A stretch of 64,000 bases of DNA from CAVWXT01 sp963759115 (GCA_963759115.1 CAVWXT010000006.1:1612001-1676000), one strand, 5' to 3'. Positions 45,722 through 56,566 are shown, counted from the stretch's first letter. Notes: generated from the letters alone by a model not told the origin. A program made the numbers and translations.

Positions 45722-46765
45722 GGCCGGCCTCCGACGGAGGGGCGCGGGGCAAGGGACGTGGGACGAGGGACGGTTACAAGGCCGAAGGGAAACGGAACGG
45801 CTGCCATTGAAAATTGAAAATTGAAAATTGAAAATTGTTCATTGCGCGGGCCAATCGGCAATTTGCAATTTGCAATTTGCAATTTGTATTCAACCCTCGC
45901 CCCTCGCCCCTCGCCTCTCACCTCTCTTCCCCGTCCCCAGTGCCGGCTGTCCATCAGCAGGCCCGTGGCCAGCACGATCACCAGGAAGACGAAGCTGGCG
46001 ACGGTGAGATAGGCCACTTTGTGGCCTTTTCGGGCGGGAGGGTAGACCGCACTGAACACGACCGCGGCCAACAGCCAGAAGAACATCAGCCAGGTGCTCA
46101 GGATGAGCGGATCGGTCCAAGGGAGGAAATTGGCCTCGTTGCGGATGTTGATCAAGTTGAGCACCATGCCCGCCAGCACGCCCATGCCGAGCATCAAGAC
46201 CGACACGACGATCGCCCGGCCGTTGGCCCATTGCAGCCATTCGAGGCTGGGGAGCCGCAGGCCGCGGGTGGAAAAGATTTTGTGCTTCAGATGCCGCACC
46301 TGGGCGATATACATCAAGCCGGCGACGAACCCCACCAGCACGGAGACCGCCGCCAACATGATCGAAATGCCGTGGATGGCCCCCCAGATTTTGGAGGCCG
46401 GCTCGCGGGCCAGCGGCTCGTCGGGGGCCAGAAAAGTGGCCGTGGCGATCAGCCCCAGGGCCAGCGGCAGCAGGAACAAGCCGAACGGCGCCTTGGGGTG
46501 GAACAGGGCCATGTACAGGTAGACCGCCACCAGCGCCCACGCCGCCACGAGATACCAATCCTTCTCGCTCGACAGCGGCGCCGGCCGCATCGAGCACGTG
46601 GACCGCTCGATAGTAGAGGAAGGCCGTGTGGGCCACCAGTCCGGCCGCGGCGAAGCCGAGCCTGACCAGCCTGCGGACGGAGCTGCGGAACAGCAGCCGC
46701 GAGATTTCCAGCACGAGGGCGACGGCATAGCTGGCGGCAAAACAGATGGTAGTGACACCGGACAT
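45715..46765 (-). CDS. CcsA/HemX-like cytochrome c assembly protein (frameshifted)
   Basis: A multi-span membrane protein of the CcsA/HemX class, commonly next to hemA. A frame change near 46590 joins ISRLLFRSSVRRL and AFLYYRAVHVLDA to LVAAWALVAVYLYMALFHPK, GLFLLPLALGLIATATFL and WGAIHGISIMLAAVSVLVGF. The C-terminal 70 residues are not part of the domain: they are encoded by AT-rich microsatellite-like DNA and a low-complexity tract, giving KLQIANCKLPIGPRNEQFS. The genuine end is probably before this tract. It probably acts in haem handling. Confidence 0.75.
45806..45925. repeat. Simple sequence tracts
   Basis: A (TTGAAAA)n tract at about 45806-45837, a (ATTTGCA)n tract at about 45858-45887 and a CCCTCGC-type tract at about 45895-45925 lie in series inside the 3' part of the ccsA-like frame. 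Confidence 0.75.
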
Positions 46766-46767
46766 GA

Positions 46768-47109
46768 TTAGGTCGTTTCCAGCAACCTCTTGAGCGGTTC
46801 GATCAACGGCGGCAGATCGTTATGAATCGTGTCCCATACGATCTGGGCATCCAACGAAAAATAGTCGTGAACCAGTCGATTGCGAATTCCCCGCAGCAGG
46901 TTCCAGGCAATCTCAGGATGAGCTTTCGCGATATCTTCCGGCACACGCCCCGCTGCCTCGCCGATGACGATAAAATTGAGAGCTACTGCTTTGAGCGTCC
47001 TTGAATCATCCCGGAAGTCCGCGAAGCACATAGATTGCGTGAACGCCTGGATTTCGGCAATCGCTTCGAGGATATCCTCGATTCGTTCTTTCCACGATCT
47101 AGGCGACAT
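46768..47109 (-). CDS. hepT: HepT-like HEPN toxin
   Basis: A 113-residue all-helical HEPN protein with the R-x4-6-H RNase-type motif in RGIRNRLVHDYF. Its stop is 2 bases past the ccsA-like start. The ATG at 47109 overlaps the 3' end of the MntA-like gene by 11 bases, the standard coupling of this toxin-antitoxin family. Confidence 0.85.
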   Translation of the reverse strand: MSPRSWKERIEDILEAIAEIQAFTQSMCFADFRDDSRTLKAVALNFIVIGEAAGRVPEDIAKAHPEIAWNLLRGIRNRLVHDYFSLDAQIVWDTIHNDLPPLIEPLKRLLETT

Positions 47110-47392
47110 AGATCCTCTCCTGTAGGACTTTGGCCCGTATGCGCGGCTTGAGGCTATTGGGTGTGCCCACATCTACTTTGCACCCAAAGAGGTCTTCGAG
47201 ACGTTGTTGGAGGGCGATCAGACCGAGATAGCCTGTCGGTCGATCGAATTCAACGAGCACGTCCACATCGCTGGCCTCGGTCGCCACGTCGCGGGCAGCC
47301 GAACCAAAAATCCATAACGACCTCACGCCAAACTGCTCTCGCAATTCATTCTTATGTGCCGAAAGGGTTTGCAGCGTTTCTTCTCGTCTCAT
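47099..47392 (-). CDS. mntA: MntA-like nucleotidyltransferase antitoxin
   Basis: A 97-residue minimal nucleotidyltransferase with GSAARDVATEASDVDVLVEF, the GS-x10-DxD active-site motif. In this family MntA AMPylates the HepT toxin on a Tyr, as known for related pairs; the Tyr here would be in RNRLVHDYF. It lies 9 bases past the stop of the sigma54 activator gene. Confidence 0.85.
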   Translation of the reverse strand: MRREETLQTLSAHKNELREQFGVRSLWIFGSAARDVATEASDVDVLVEFDRPTGYLGLIALQQRLEDLFGCKVDVGTPNSLKPRIRAKVLQERIYVA

Positions 47393-47401
47393 CCTTCGCC
47401 T

Positions 47402-48461
47402 TCACTTTTCCAGCCCGTACTCCTTGAGCTTCTTGTGCAGCGTGTTGCGGTTGATGCCCAGGCGTTCGGCGGCCTTGATCTGCACGCTCTCGCAGGCGGA
47501 CATTACCTGAATGATCAATTCCCGCTCCACGCGGTTGACCACCGCGGCAAACAGGTTCTCGGCGCCGGGGCCGGCCGTCTCGATGCCCTGCTGAACCAGT
47601 TCCGCGGCGAGCGTCTCCACGTCGGCGCCGCGGAGGCGGCCGATCCGCCGCGGCTTGCCGCCCAACACGGCCTCGGGCAGCAGGTCGCGGGTCAACTCGT
47701 CGCCGGGGGCCAGCACCACCGCCCGCTCGATATAGTTCTGCAATTCCCGCACGTTGCCCGGCCACGAGTAGTCCTGCAGCGCCTGCATCGCGGCCGGCTC
47801 CACGTAGGGCACGTGGCGGAAGTCCTGCTCGTTGTAGATCCTCAAAAAGTGCGTGACCAGTTCGGGAATGTCCTCGCGCCGCTCGCGCAAGGGCGGGAGG
47901 TACACGGTCACCACGTTCAGGCGATAGTAGAGGTCCTCGCGGAACCGGCCCGCCTCGGTCTCTTCCAGCAGATCGCGGTTGCTGGCGGCAATCACGCGGG
48001 TGTCGACGCGGATGGTTTGCGTGTCGCCCACCCGCTCGAACTCGTGTTCCTGGAGCACCCGCAGCAGTTTGACTTGGAGCTTGGGAGTGGTGGAGTTGAT
48101 TTCGTCGAGGAAGACGGTGCCGGTATGGGCGGCTTCGAAGCGGCCGGTGCGATTGTCGATTGCGCCCGTGAAGGCGCCCCGCACGTGCCCGAACAGTTCG
48201 CTCTCCAACAGGTTCTCGGCCAGTGCGCCGCAGTTGACGCGGATAAACGGGCCGCTGCCCCGCGGGCTGAGCCGGTGAATCGCCTTGGCGATCAGCTCCT
48301 TGCCGGTGCCGGTCTCCACCCAGCAGCAGCACCGAGGCGTTGGAGCGGGCCACCTGCCGCGTCAGCCGATAGACGTTCTCCATCGCCGGCCCGGATCCAA
48401 TCAGCCCCGGGATCGGCGGTCCGGTCTCGTGGGGATCGACGTTCGGCGCGAGACGAGCCAT
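47402..48461 (-). CDS. Sigma54-dependent transcription activator (frameshifted)
   Basis: The AAA+ central domain has Walker A (frame break just before ETGTGKELIAKAIH, near 48318), the sigma54-contact loop GHVRGAFTGAIDNR, Walker B (GTVFLDEIN), and AASNRDLLEETEAGRFREDL. The C-terminal Fis-type HTH ends AAERLGINRNTLHKKLKEYG. No receiver domain precedes it: the N-terminal part is only about 45 residues, so a signal domain is lacking or lost. Confidence 0.85.
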
Positions 48462-48477
48462 TAAAGGGAGCAGGGGT

Positions 48478-50883
48478 TCAGGGCGCAGGGGGCCGGGTTT
48501 GCGGTTCAGGGTCCGGGGCTCTTCCCAGCGAACGATTAGGGGGACTGAACCCGGAATCCTGGACCCTCAGCCCTCGGGCCGTGGGGGCTTCAATACAATC
48601 GAGGATCAGGCCCAACACGTGCTGCGTGGGGACGTCCAGGTTTTCGCTCTCATTGTAGCGGCCGTATTGCGTGCGGATTTCGCCGCTCGTCAACAAGATG
48701 CCGTGCTTCTCGGTGTTTTGACGGAATGCCTGGGCCGCCGCAATTCGCAGGTCCAGCGGCTGGGTAAAGCGGCTGGCCACTTCGACCAGCGTTTTCTGGC
48801 TTTCGGCCGAGTTGACGTCGGCCAGCACGGCGACCGCCCTGACGGCTAACTTCGGATTGGAGAGTGCCGTGATCGCGCGCATCCTGCACGCGGCGCAAGT
48901 CGTAGAGTTGGCTCGACGAACGGTTCGCCTCGGCCCACAGGTCGAGCGCCTGGGCCGCCTGGCGCTGCCGCGTCTCGAACCCTACGAACTCCCGCGGCGC
49001 CAGCGTGGCCAACTGCGCCAACTGCCAACGCAACGACGCGTCGTCGTGCGGCCGTGAGAAAGCCAGGGCCAAGGGGTCTTGCCGAGCCAACCGCTCGGCC
49101 CGCTCAAGATAGCCGGACCGGGCAATCAGGCCCACGCGGAGCGACGCCGACCGTTCGTCGTGCCGCAACTGCTGCAAGAGCATGGCGATCTCCGGGCGGT
49201 CGATCGACACGTCGATCAATGCCAGCTCGTAATCGGGCGACTGCGCCGCCAATCGCAGCAGATCCCTGCCATTCAGGGCCGTGCCGCACTGGTAGCCGGC
49301 CGCGGCCAACATGCCCGCCAACTCGCGCGTCTCGTCGGCATTTGGAGTGGCGACCAGCGCGTGACGGGTGCCGCGGCTGGCCGCGAAGAACTGTAGCGCC
49401 CCGGGCACGTAGCCGGCGCCCGCGAACGGTTTGCTCGGCCGCAACCGCACGATTGCCTCCAGGGCAGCCATGCGGAGCCGCCGATCGGGATGCCGCAGGG
49501 CCAAGGCCAGCGGCGCGGGCTTCTCGCCTTGGTACAACACTTCCTCGGCCTTGCCCATCTGACCCAGCAGCCGGGCCGCCACGGTGGCTGCGGCCGGATG
49601 ACCGTGCGCGATCCCATAATCCAGCAGCCCGTCGAGCGTCTTGACGCCCAGCTTCTTGGCCTCGGCGACGGCCGGATCCTTCTCGTCGAGCGGCCGGTCC
49701 AAGCCCTTCTCGTACGCGGCCGCTTCGAGCATCGTGGCCGCCGCGAGCAGGCGGATGTCGCGGTCGTCGGGCGCCAGCAGCGAGGCGTCGTGGGCCCAGC
49801 GCACGGCCATCGCCCGAGCGGCGTCTTCCGCCGCGTAGGTCTTGGCCACGCATTGCTGCTTTCCCTCGTCCCATCGCCAGAGTTCCACTTTGTCATCCCC
49901 GGCCCCCTCGACCGGTTGATGGCGATCAAAATAGTCCTTGGCGGCATCGGTCAAGAGGCCGATCGCCTCGGCTTTGGCGGGCACGCGTCCCGTCAACTGT
50001 TTTAGCGCTGCAGCGGCGGCGGCCCGGACTTCCGCGTCACTGTTGGGCGCCAAGCACGGACTCAACAGGCTAAGCTCGGCCTTCGGGTTGTTCATTTCGG
50101 CGAGGGTCAGAATCGCCTGCACCATCAACTTCGGCTTGGCGCCCTGGAGGATACCCAGCAGACGCTCGCGCGCCGGCCGGCCCATCTCGGCCAGAACGAT
50201 CCGAACGTTGGTCTGCTCGGCGGCGCGGGCCGGATCGGCCAGCACGGCCAGCAGCGGGCCGATGGCGGCGCCCCGCGTCTCCTGCAACTCGACCATCGCC
50301 TCCGCCCGCTTCTCCACCGAAGGATCCTGAAGTTGCCGGATCAGGCCGGCGATGCGTTGGGGGTCTCCGAGCCGGGCATTCAACGTGGCCGCGACAGCGT
50401 CGGCCAGTTGCCGAGCCTCGGGCAAGAGAGCGGGCTGCGCGGCCAAGTCGAAGAAGACCGCCGAGCCGACCTGCCCGCTCAGGTCGACCAGTTGCTGCGG
50501 CTCCAGCTTGGCGTCGATCACTTTCTTGAGAAGGTCTTTGGCCAGGTCCGGACGGCCGAGGTCCACGAGGACCCTCGCCGCACGCATGCACTCGACCGGC
50601 GTGGCCGGCTTGGTTTCCAAGACCGCAGTTACCGCGGGACTCTCAGGCGGCAGTTCTTTCGCGGCCGACGGTTTCTCCGCGTCGGCGGTTGCCGCCGATT
50701 TGCCCGCGGCCTGTTTCTTTGCAGGTTTCTCCGCAGGGGCCTTCTCCGCAGGGGCCTTCTCCACCGCGGGCTTGTCGGCCTTCGGCGCCTTGGGGGCCGG
50801 CCCTGCGCCGACGCCAGCACGGCCAGCGAACACGGCACTATCGCGATTACGAACCAGGCGATGACTCGATGGTAGTTGTTCAT
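48478..50883 (-). CDS. Secreted HEAT-repeat protein (frameshifted)
   Basis: The N-terminus (MNNYHRVIAWFVIAIVPCSL) looks like a signal or membrane anchor, then a frame change near 50830 leads to a Lys/Ala/Pro-rich low-complexity region (KADKPAVEKAPAEKAPAEKP). The rest is helical with HEAT-type repeats (QLQDPSVEKRAEAMVELQET, LALRHPDRRLRMAALEAIVR, TALSNPKLAVRAVAVLADV after a further change near 48885). It may be a scaffold. ATG 50883. Confidence 0.75.
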
Positions 50884-51011
50884 GGCGAAACTCGTGCGCA
50901 GTGCGCGGATAGGTAAATCTCTCGTAGTCGGCGACTCACGGCCGCCGGTCCGTCGCAAACAGGCCCCCGGTCTCTGCGGCCGGCGGCGAGTCACCGGCTA
51001 TTTGTCGTCGT

Positions 51012-52409
51012 TCATGGCAATTGCGATAACGTGTCCTTCTGGAGCTTCTCTTTCCAGCGTCGCACTTGTTCCTTCACCTGCTCGGGGCCGGTCGAGCCAT
51101 AACTGATCATGGCCGCCACGGCCCGTTCGGGGCCGAGCGTCTCGTACACGCTCTCGTCCAACTCGGGATGGGCCTCGCGGAACTCCTCCAACGAAAGGTC
51201 CGACAGCCGCACGCTGCGCTTCATCGCCTTGCCGACGAGGCGGCCCACCAGCCCGTGGGCGGTCCGCTGGGGAATGCCGCGGCGAATCAGGTGTTCCATC
51301 AGCGTCGTGGCGTCGAGATGCCCGCGATCGAGCCGTTGGGCAATTGCCGGACGATTCAGTTCGGCACCGGCCACCAGCGGCGCCGCCAGTTCCAACGACG
51401 CCCGAACCGCGTCGAACGAATCGAACAGCGGCGGCTTGTCTTCTTGAAGGTCGCGGTTGTAGGCCAGCGGCAGTCCCTTGACCAACACCAAGAGCGACAG
51501 CAGATCGCCGACCACGCGAGCCGTCTTGCCGCGGATCAGTTCCAGCACGTCGGGATTGATCTTCTGCGGCATGATCGACGAGCCGGTGCAAAACGCCTGC
51601 GGCAGCTTCAGGAAGTCGAACTCGGCGGTGGACCAGAGAATCCATTCCTCGGCCCACGTGCTCAAATGTCCGGCAATCACCGCCAGAGCGAAGGCGAACT
51701 CCAGGGCGAAATCGCGGTCGCTGACGGCGTCGAGGCTGTTGGCGGCCACACTGTCGAATCCCAGCCGGGCCGCCACGTCGGAGCGGTCGATCGGCAGACT
51801 CGTTCCCGCCAGGGCAGCGGCGCCCAGCGGCAGCACGTTCGCGCGGCGGCGACAATCCGCCAGCCGATCACGGTCGCGATCGAGCTTCTCGCAGTAGGCC
51901 AGCCAGTAGTGCGGCGCCAGCACCGGCTGTGCCCGTTGAAAGTGCGTATAGCCGGGCAGGATCACGTCGGCATCCGCGTCGCATCGGCCGACCAGTGCCT
52001 GCTGGAACGCTGCCAGCCGGGCGTCGATCTGGTCGATGGCCCAGCGGACCCACAGCCGCAGGTCGGTGGCAACCTGGTCGTTGCGGCTGCGGGCCGTGTG
52101 GAGCTTTCGGCCCATGTCGCCGATCCGATCCACCAATGCCCGCTCGACGTGCATGTGGATGTCTTCCAGTTCGGTGCGGAACGGGAAACGGCCTTGCTCG
52201 ATTTCCTGGCGAATCTCTTGGAGGGCGTGCTCAATTTGGCGGCACTCGTCGGCCGCGATCAGGCCGACCTTGGCGAGCATCTGGGCGTGGGCGATCGAGC
52301 CTTCGATGTCCTGCGCATAGAGCCGGCGATCGAAGCTCACGCTCTCGGTGAACTCCTCGACGCGACGATCGGTCGCCTGATCGAACACCCCGCCCCACGG
52401 CTTCTCCAC
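51012..52409 (-). CDS. argH: Argininosuccinate lyase
   Basis: Splits argininosuccinate to arginine and fumarate, the last step of arginine synthesis. Family signature GSSIMPQKINPDVLELIRGK (residues about 265-285), TARSRNDQVATDLRLWVR with the conserved Arg-Asn, and PGYTHFQRAQPV. About 465 residues. The start is uncertain: GTG 52409 (VEKPWGG) has GGAGGAGC 9 bases upstream; TTG 52415 and TTG 52475 are alternatives. A 22-bp direct repeat (cagattgcccaacaagcccc region, about 52423-52466) lies upstream. Confidence 0.93.
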   Translation of the reverse strand: MEKPWGGVFDQATDRRVEEFTESVSFDRRLYAQDIEGSIAHAQMLAKVGLIAADECRQIEHALQEIRQEIEQGRFPFRTELEDIHMHVERALVDRIGDMGRKLHTARSRNDQVATDLRLWVRWAIDQIDARLAAFQQALVGRCDADADVILPGYTHFQRAQPVLAPHYWLAYCEKLDRDRDRLADCRRRANVLPLGAAALAGTSLPIDRSDVAARLGFDSVAANSLDAVSDRDFALEFAFALAVIAGHLSTWAEEWILWSTAEFDFLKLPQAFCTGSSIMPQKINPDVLELIRGKTARVVGDLLSLLVLVKGLPLAYNRDLQEDKPPLFDSFDAVRASLELAAPLVAGAELNRPAIAQRLDRGHLDATTLMEHLIRRGIPQRTAHGLVGRLVGKAMKRSVRLSDLSLEEFREAHPELDESVYETLGPERAVAAMISYGSTGPEQVKEQVRRWKEKLQKDTLSQLP

Positions 52410-52648
52410 TATCAAGCTCCTCCAGATTGCCCAACAAGCCCCGCCAGATTGCCCAACAAGCCCCGCAGAACCCAAGTACCACTGTAAAAGCGGCGACAGG
52501 GGGTGTCAATGCCAACCTCCCCGGCAGTGGCATTAGATTGGCTCTTGCTTGCTAGAAGTCCGTGGGGGACCTACAATGGCTGAAGGGTAGGGATGACAAC
52601 TTACCCCCAGGGTTCGGTGAACGGGTGGAACTCGTTGGGAGAGTATCT

Positions 52649-53338
52649 ATGGCATCGGTAGCGACGAGCATCCTGTTTGAGGAGCAGATTGAGGTTCCGC
52701 TGACGGTCCGCTCGTTGGCCGAGTTCCGCCACTGGGCCCTGTCCGACGAATTCCCCGAGACGGGCCGGATCGACTTTATCGACGGGAGAATCGAGGTGGA
52801 CATGTCGCCGGAGGACATATTTTGTCATGGTACGCTTAAGAGCGAAATTGCGGGAGTACTGTACCATCGGGTAAAGCGCGGCAGGTTGGGACACTTGTTG
52901 ATCGCTAAGGGGCGAATCTCCAGTCTCGAAGCAGAATTATCCGCCGAACCAGACATAGTATTCTTGTCTTACGAGGCGGTCCGATCGGGTCGTGTTCGTC
53001 TGGTCCCAAAGGCTGGCGGCAGGCCCGGGCGGTACGTGGAAATGGAAGGTGCGTCCGATCTGGTCGTGGAGATCGTCAGCGACAGTTCCGCGCTCAAAGA
53101 CACCCGGCGTCTGCCCGCAGCCTATTTCCGCGCGGGGGTGCGGGAGTTCTGGCTGGCCGACGCCCGCGGCGACAAACCGGTCTTCATCATCCACCGTCCC
53201 GGCCCGAATGCCTTTGAGCCGGCCGCGCGAGACGCCGACGGTTTCCAGCCGTCCGCCGTCCTCGGCTGTCGTTTCCGCCTCGACGCCGCCCGCGACGAAG
53301 ACGGCAATTGGGAGTTTGATCTACGGGAGGGGCCGTAA
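52649..53338 (+). CDS. Uma2-family nuclease-like protein
   Basis: A 229-residue member of the Uma2/DUF820 PD-(D/E)xK group: GRIDFIDGRIEVDMSPED, ELSAEPDIVFLSYEAV, ASDLVVEIVSDSSALKDT and YFRAGVREFWLADARG follow the family order. These proteins are expanded in planctomycetes and cyanobacteria, with nuclease-type cores but unknown biology. ATG at 52649. Confidence 0.85.
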   Translation: MASVATSILFEEQIEVPLTVRSLAEFRHWALSDEFPETGRIDFIDGRIEVDMSPEDIFCHGTLKSEIAGVLYHRVKRGRLGHLLIAKGRISSLEAELSAEPDIVFLSYEAVRSGRVRLVPKAGGRPGRYVEMEGASDLVVEIVSDSSALKDTRRLPAAYFRAGVREFWLADARGDKPVFIIHRPGPNAFEPAARDADGFQPSAVLGCRFRLDAARDEDGNWEFDLREGP

Positions 53339-53561
53339 GGCAACGCGGGGGAAAGAACGGCGTGGACGAGTTGCAGATTCTCGCCCTCGTAATGCTCATC
53401 CCGCCAGCCATCGTCCTGGTGATGGCAGCGGAGCCTTTCACAGCTTCGGGGAAGGTTCCATTGACCGCGGAGAGCTTCCTGGTCTTGGCCACCGCGCCGC
53501 ACAGTCTGTGGCGGGTGGTTTGAGTCTTGCAAAATAGAAATCATATTCTATTATTCAATAT

Positions 53562-54716
53562 ATGCTTCCCCGCGCGATCTCCCCGGTTGTCCGCCAACGG
53601 CTCGCCCGCTACCCGGCCGTGGCCCTGGTCGGGCCGCGCCAATGCGGTAAAACGACCCTGGCGCGGACGCTCGGCGGGCGATACTTCGACCTCGAACAGG
53701 AAGGGGACCGCCTGCGACTGGACTTGGAGTGGCCGGACCTGGTCCGCGGCAAATCGCTGGTTGTACTCGACGAGGCGCAGGCATGGCCGGCCGTCTTCCC
53801 GCGTCTGCGCGGGGCGATCAATGCCCACCGCCGCCGCACAGGACGATTTCTGCTGCTGGGGTCCGTCTCGCCATCGTTGATGGTCGAAGTGGCCGAGTCG
53901 CTGGCTGGACGCCTGTCGCTGGTGGAATTGACGCCGCTAAGCTGGAATGAGTTGCCGACCAAGGCCGCGCAGAACCGGCTCTGGCCGTGCGGCGGCTACC
54001 CCGATGGCGGCGTCTTGGCTCCCAAACGCTACCCTCGTTGGCAACTCGACTACTTGACGCTTTTGGCCCAGCGGGACCTTCCCAACTGGGGCCTGCCGGG
54101 CAAGCCGCAAATCACTCAACGGCTGCTCCGCATGTTGGCGGCTTGGCACGGCCAGACGCTCAACGCCTCGCAGATCGGTCAAAGCCTGGGACTCTCCTAC
54201 CACACTGTCCAACGCTATCTCGACTTCCTGGCAGGGGCCTTCCTGGTCCGCCAACTTCCGCCGTACCACGCCAACATCGGCAAACGACTGGTCAAGAGTC
54301 CCAAGGTTTATTGGCGCGATGCCGGCCTGCTCCACGCACTGCTGAACGTCGGCAACGCCCGCTCGCTGCTCGATCAGCCCTGGGTCGGGGCAAGTTGGGA
54401 GGGCTTTTGTATCGAACAGGTGCTGACCGCCCTGCAACAGTGCGACTGCGCCGCCGAGGCATTCTTCTTTCGCACCAGCGACCGCCGCGAGATCGACCTC
54501 GTGCTGGATCTTGGCACTGCCCGTTGGGCAATCGAAGTCAAGCTTACGGCCGATCCGTCGTCGCACGACCTGGAGCGATTGAACCGCACAGCCGACCTGA
54601 TCGGGGCGGAGAGACGCGTTCTGCTCTCGCAGGTCAGGGAACCCACCGTGGGAAACGGCCAGGTGTCGTGCGGGTTGCCGTGGCTTCTCCAGCATCTTCG
54701 CGAGATGCTGCCGTGA
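53562..54716 (+). CDS. DUF4143-type AAA ATPase
   Basis: A 384-residue ATPase with Walker A in VALVGPRQCGKTTLARTLG and Walker B in LVVLDEAQAWPAVFP. LTPLSWNELPTKAAQ is typical of the family. The C-terminal domain has RDAGLLHALLNVG, WVGASWEGFCIEQVL and SDRREIDLVLDLG followed by AIEVKL, a DUF4143 nuclease-like fold. The family is widespread and of unclear function; many are on mobile or defence islands. Confidence 0.85.
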   Translation: MLPRAISPVVRQRLARYPAVALVGPRQCGKTTLARTLGGRYFDLEQEGDRLRLDLEWPDLVRGKSLVVLDEAQAWPAVFPRLRGAINAHRRRTGRFLLLGSVSPSLMVEVAESLAGRLSLVELTPLSWNELPTKAAQNRLWPCGGYPDGGVLAPKRYPRWQLDYLTLLAQRDLPNWGLPGKPQITQRLLRMLAAWHGQTLNASQIGQSLGLSYHTVQRYLDFLAGAFLVRQLPPYHANIGKRLVKSPKVYWRDAGLLHALLNVGNARSLLDQPWVGASWEGFCIEQVLTALQQCDCAAEAFFFRTSDRREIDLVLDLGTARWAIEVKLTADPSSHDLERLNRTADLIGAERRVLLSQVREPTVGNGQVSCGLPWLLQHLREMLP

Positions 54717-54811
54717 GGCCGCGGATGCCAACTGCCGCAAGCCCGACGTCTTCCGGCGTTCTCAGGTAGTGGTACAGTTTGGCCGAAAAAGAGGCGGCGC
54801 ATAGGAAAAAG

Positions 54812-56479
54812 GGCTCTTCCGGTTTTAGGTGCAGAACGCGAGAAATTCAGCCTTCAGGCCACGGACGATCTCGCGTAGCTCGGCGATGGTCCGCCCGGCG
54901 GCTTCCGACGCCCGGTTCAAGTCCAGGAGCAGCCGGTTCCAGAGCGTGTCGGCTGACTTCACGCCGTAGCAGCGTTTGGTGATGACGCGGGCCTTGTTGT
55001 TGATACCTTCAACCGCCGCGCTGGTGTACCGCCCGTCGAAGTAGTTCAGGATGCCCGTCTTCCAGTTGTCGTAGGTCGTCCAGAACTTGGCGAAGTCCAG
55101 CCCCAGCGCTTCGGTCCGCGCGCGGAGTTCGGCCAACTGCTGTTCCGCTGTGGCGCGATCCGGCGCGGTGTCGAAGATCTCCTTGAACCGCACGCGCACG
55201 TCATACACGTCCTTCAACACAGGCAACTCGACGAACAGCCGATCCAGCGACTCGCGTTCCTCGGGCTTCAGGTCCTTCGGGTCGCGGCGAAACTCCCACA
55301 TCAGCGAGCGGAACCGTTTCTGCTCGGCTTTGGACAACTGGGCCTTGTGCTTCCGCGTGCTTTTTTTTTCGCAACTCATCCACCACCTCGTTGAACTGCT
55401 TGGCCACGTGGAACCGGTCCACCACCAACCGGCTGTTGCGAAGTTGCTCGTTGCAGACCGGGCCGTAGACCTTCCCCATGTCCACGCGGTGCGTTTCCAC
55501 CGCGGTGCGCTGCTCGGGCGTCAATTTCCCCAGGCATTCGAGGGCCGCTGCCGTGTCGCGCCCGCGGGCCACCGCCAGCACCTTCGGCGACTCCGGGTCG
55601 GTCAAGTCCGTCATCACCGTCACGTACAACTTGTGCCGCTTCTTGAGGCTGATTTCGTCCATGCCCACGTGCTTGATGACCCGTGCCGGGTCGATCCGCT
55701 TGTCGTCCTTCAACTGGTTCTCGACGATCAGTTCCACGGTCTCCGCCGAGATGCCCAGCCGCGCGGCCACCTCTTCTTCGTTGCTGCCGATGAGCATCCG
55801 CAGCACGTATTCCTCGAAGCGGTACGTGTACAGCACCTTCTTCCGCTTGAAGGGGGCGAAATGCTCCTGGCGATGCCCACAGCGCGAGCAACGATGGAAG
55901 CAGGGCTGGAAGATCAGGAAGCTCGGCTGACCCCACAGGTCCAGGTCGCGGACCACATAGACGGTGTTCTTGTACTCGTAGGTGGACGGCTCTTCGTGGC
56001 CGCACTGCTCACAACGGCAAGAGTCGGGCAGGGGGAACTTGACCTCGAAGCCGTGCCCGTCGCGCGAGCGCTCGTATCCCAACAGTTCCACACCCGGCGG
56101 CAAATCCAACTTCACTTTGACCTCGACCTGAGCCATCCGTGGCCTCCTTGGTTGGCGGTGTCTTCTGCGACGGGGCGAAGGCAACAACCGCGTTGGTCCG
56201 ACCGCCGCCGCTTGAGCAAGGTAACGCCGCGGGCGACCTCGGGCCAACAGCAACCTTCCCAACTCGCGAAATCGGCGCCCGCAGGGAGGAGGCGGCGGAA
56301 CATGTTCCCGGACAAGCACTTACGCTCGCAATCCCTGTTGCACTATATTCTTGTGGGGGGGGCTAATATGGCGAGAATTACGTGCCTGGGGCGTTCAAGC
56401 AACCGTCGCGCGTAGTATAACGGCCGCTATTGTTGAGCCTCGGGTTTGTGCGGCGTTCGCACCCAGAACCGGAAGAGCC
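54812..56479 (-). mobile_element. ISL3-family insertion sequence
   Basis: Ends GGCTCTTCCGG (54812-54822) and CCGGAAGAGCC (56469-56479) are inverted repeats of the ISL3 type. A 7-base direct repeat GAAAAAG (54805-54811 and 56481-56487) flanks the element, close to the 8-bp duplication usual in ISL3. Length 1,668 bases, with one transposase on the minus strand. Confidence 0.8.
54825..56136 (-). CDS. ISL3-family transposase (frame break at an A-run)
   Basis: The zinc-binding N-terminus has CRCEQCG and CSRCGH, then the HTH (EEEVAARLGISAETVELIVE), then the catalytic Asp regions HVGMDEISLKKRHKLYVTVM and LVVDRFHVAKQFNEVVDELR. At 55366-55374 the frame changes at a run of nine A, and continues STRKHKAQLSKAEQKRF to GRYTSAAVEGINNKARVITK with the catalytic Glu. 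The stop is at 54825. One base less in the run would give one continuous frame, which is either a sequencing error or ribosomal or transcriptional slippage. The ATG is at 56136. Confidence 0.85.
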
Positions 56480-56566
56480 TGAAAAAGCAATTGTCCCCCT
56501 CCATTGGATGAAAATGTTGTCGATTCTCCGGGAAGATGATAAGCTGATGCCTTCGGAGGGCGCACT

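Noticed and set aside
53362..53523. Small plus-strand ORF (GTG start, 53 residues)
   Set aside because: No ribosome binding site, no family and an antisense ORF of equal quality; kept out of the annotation.
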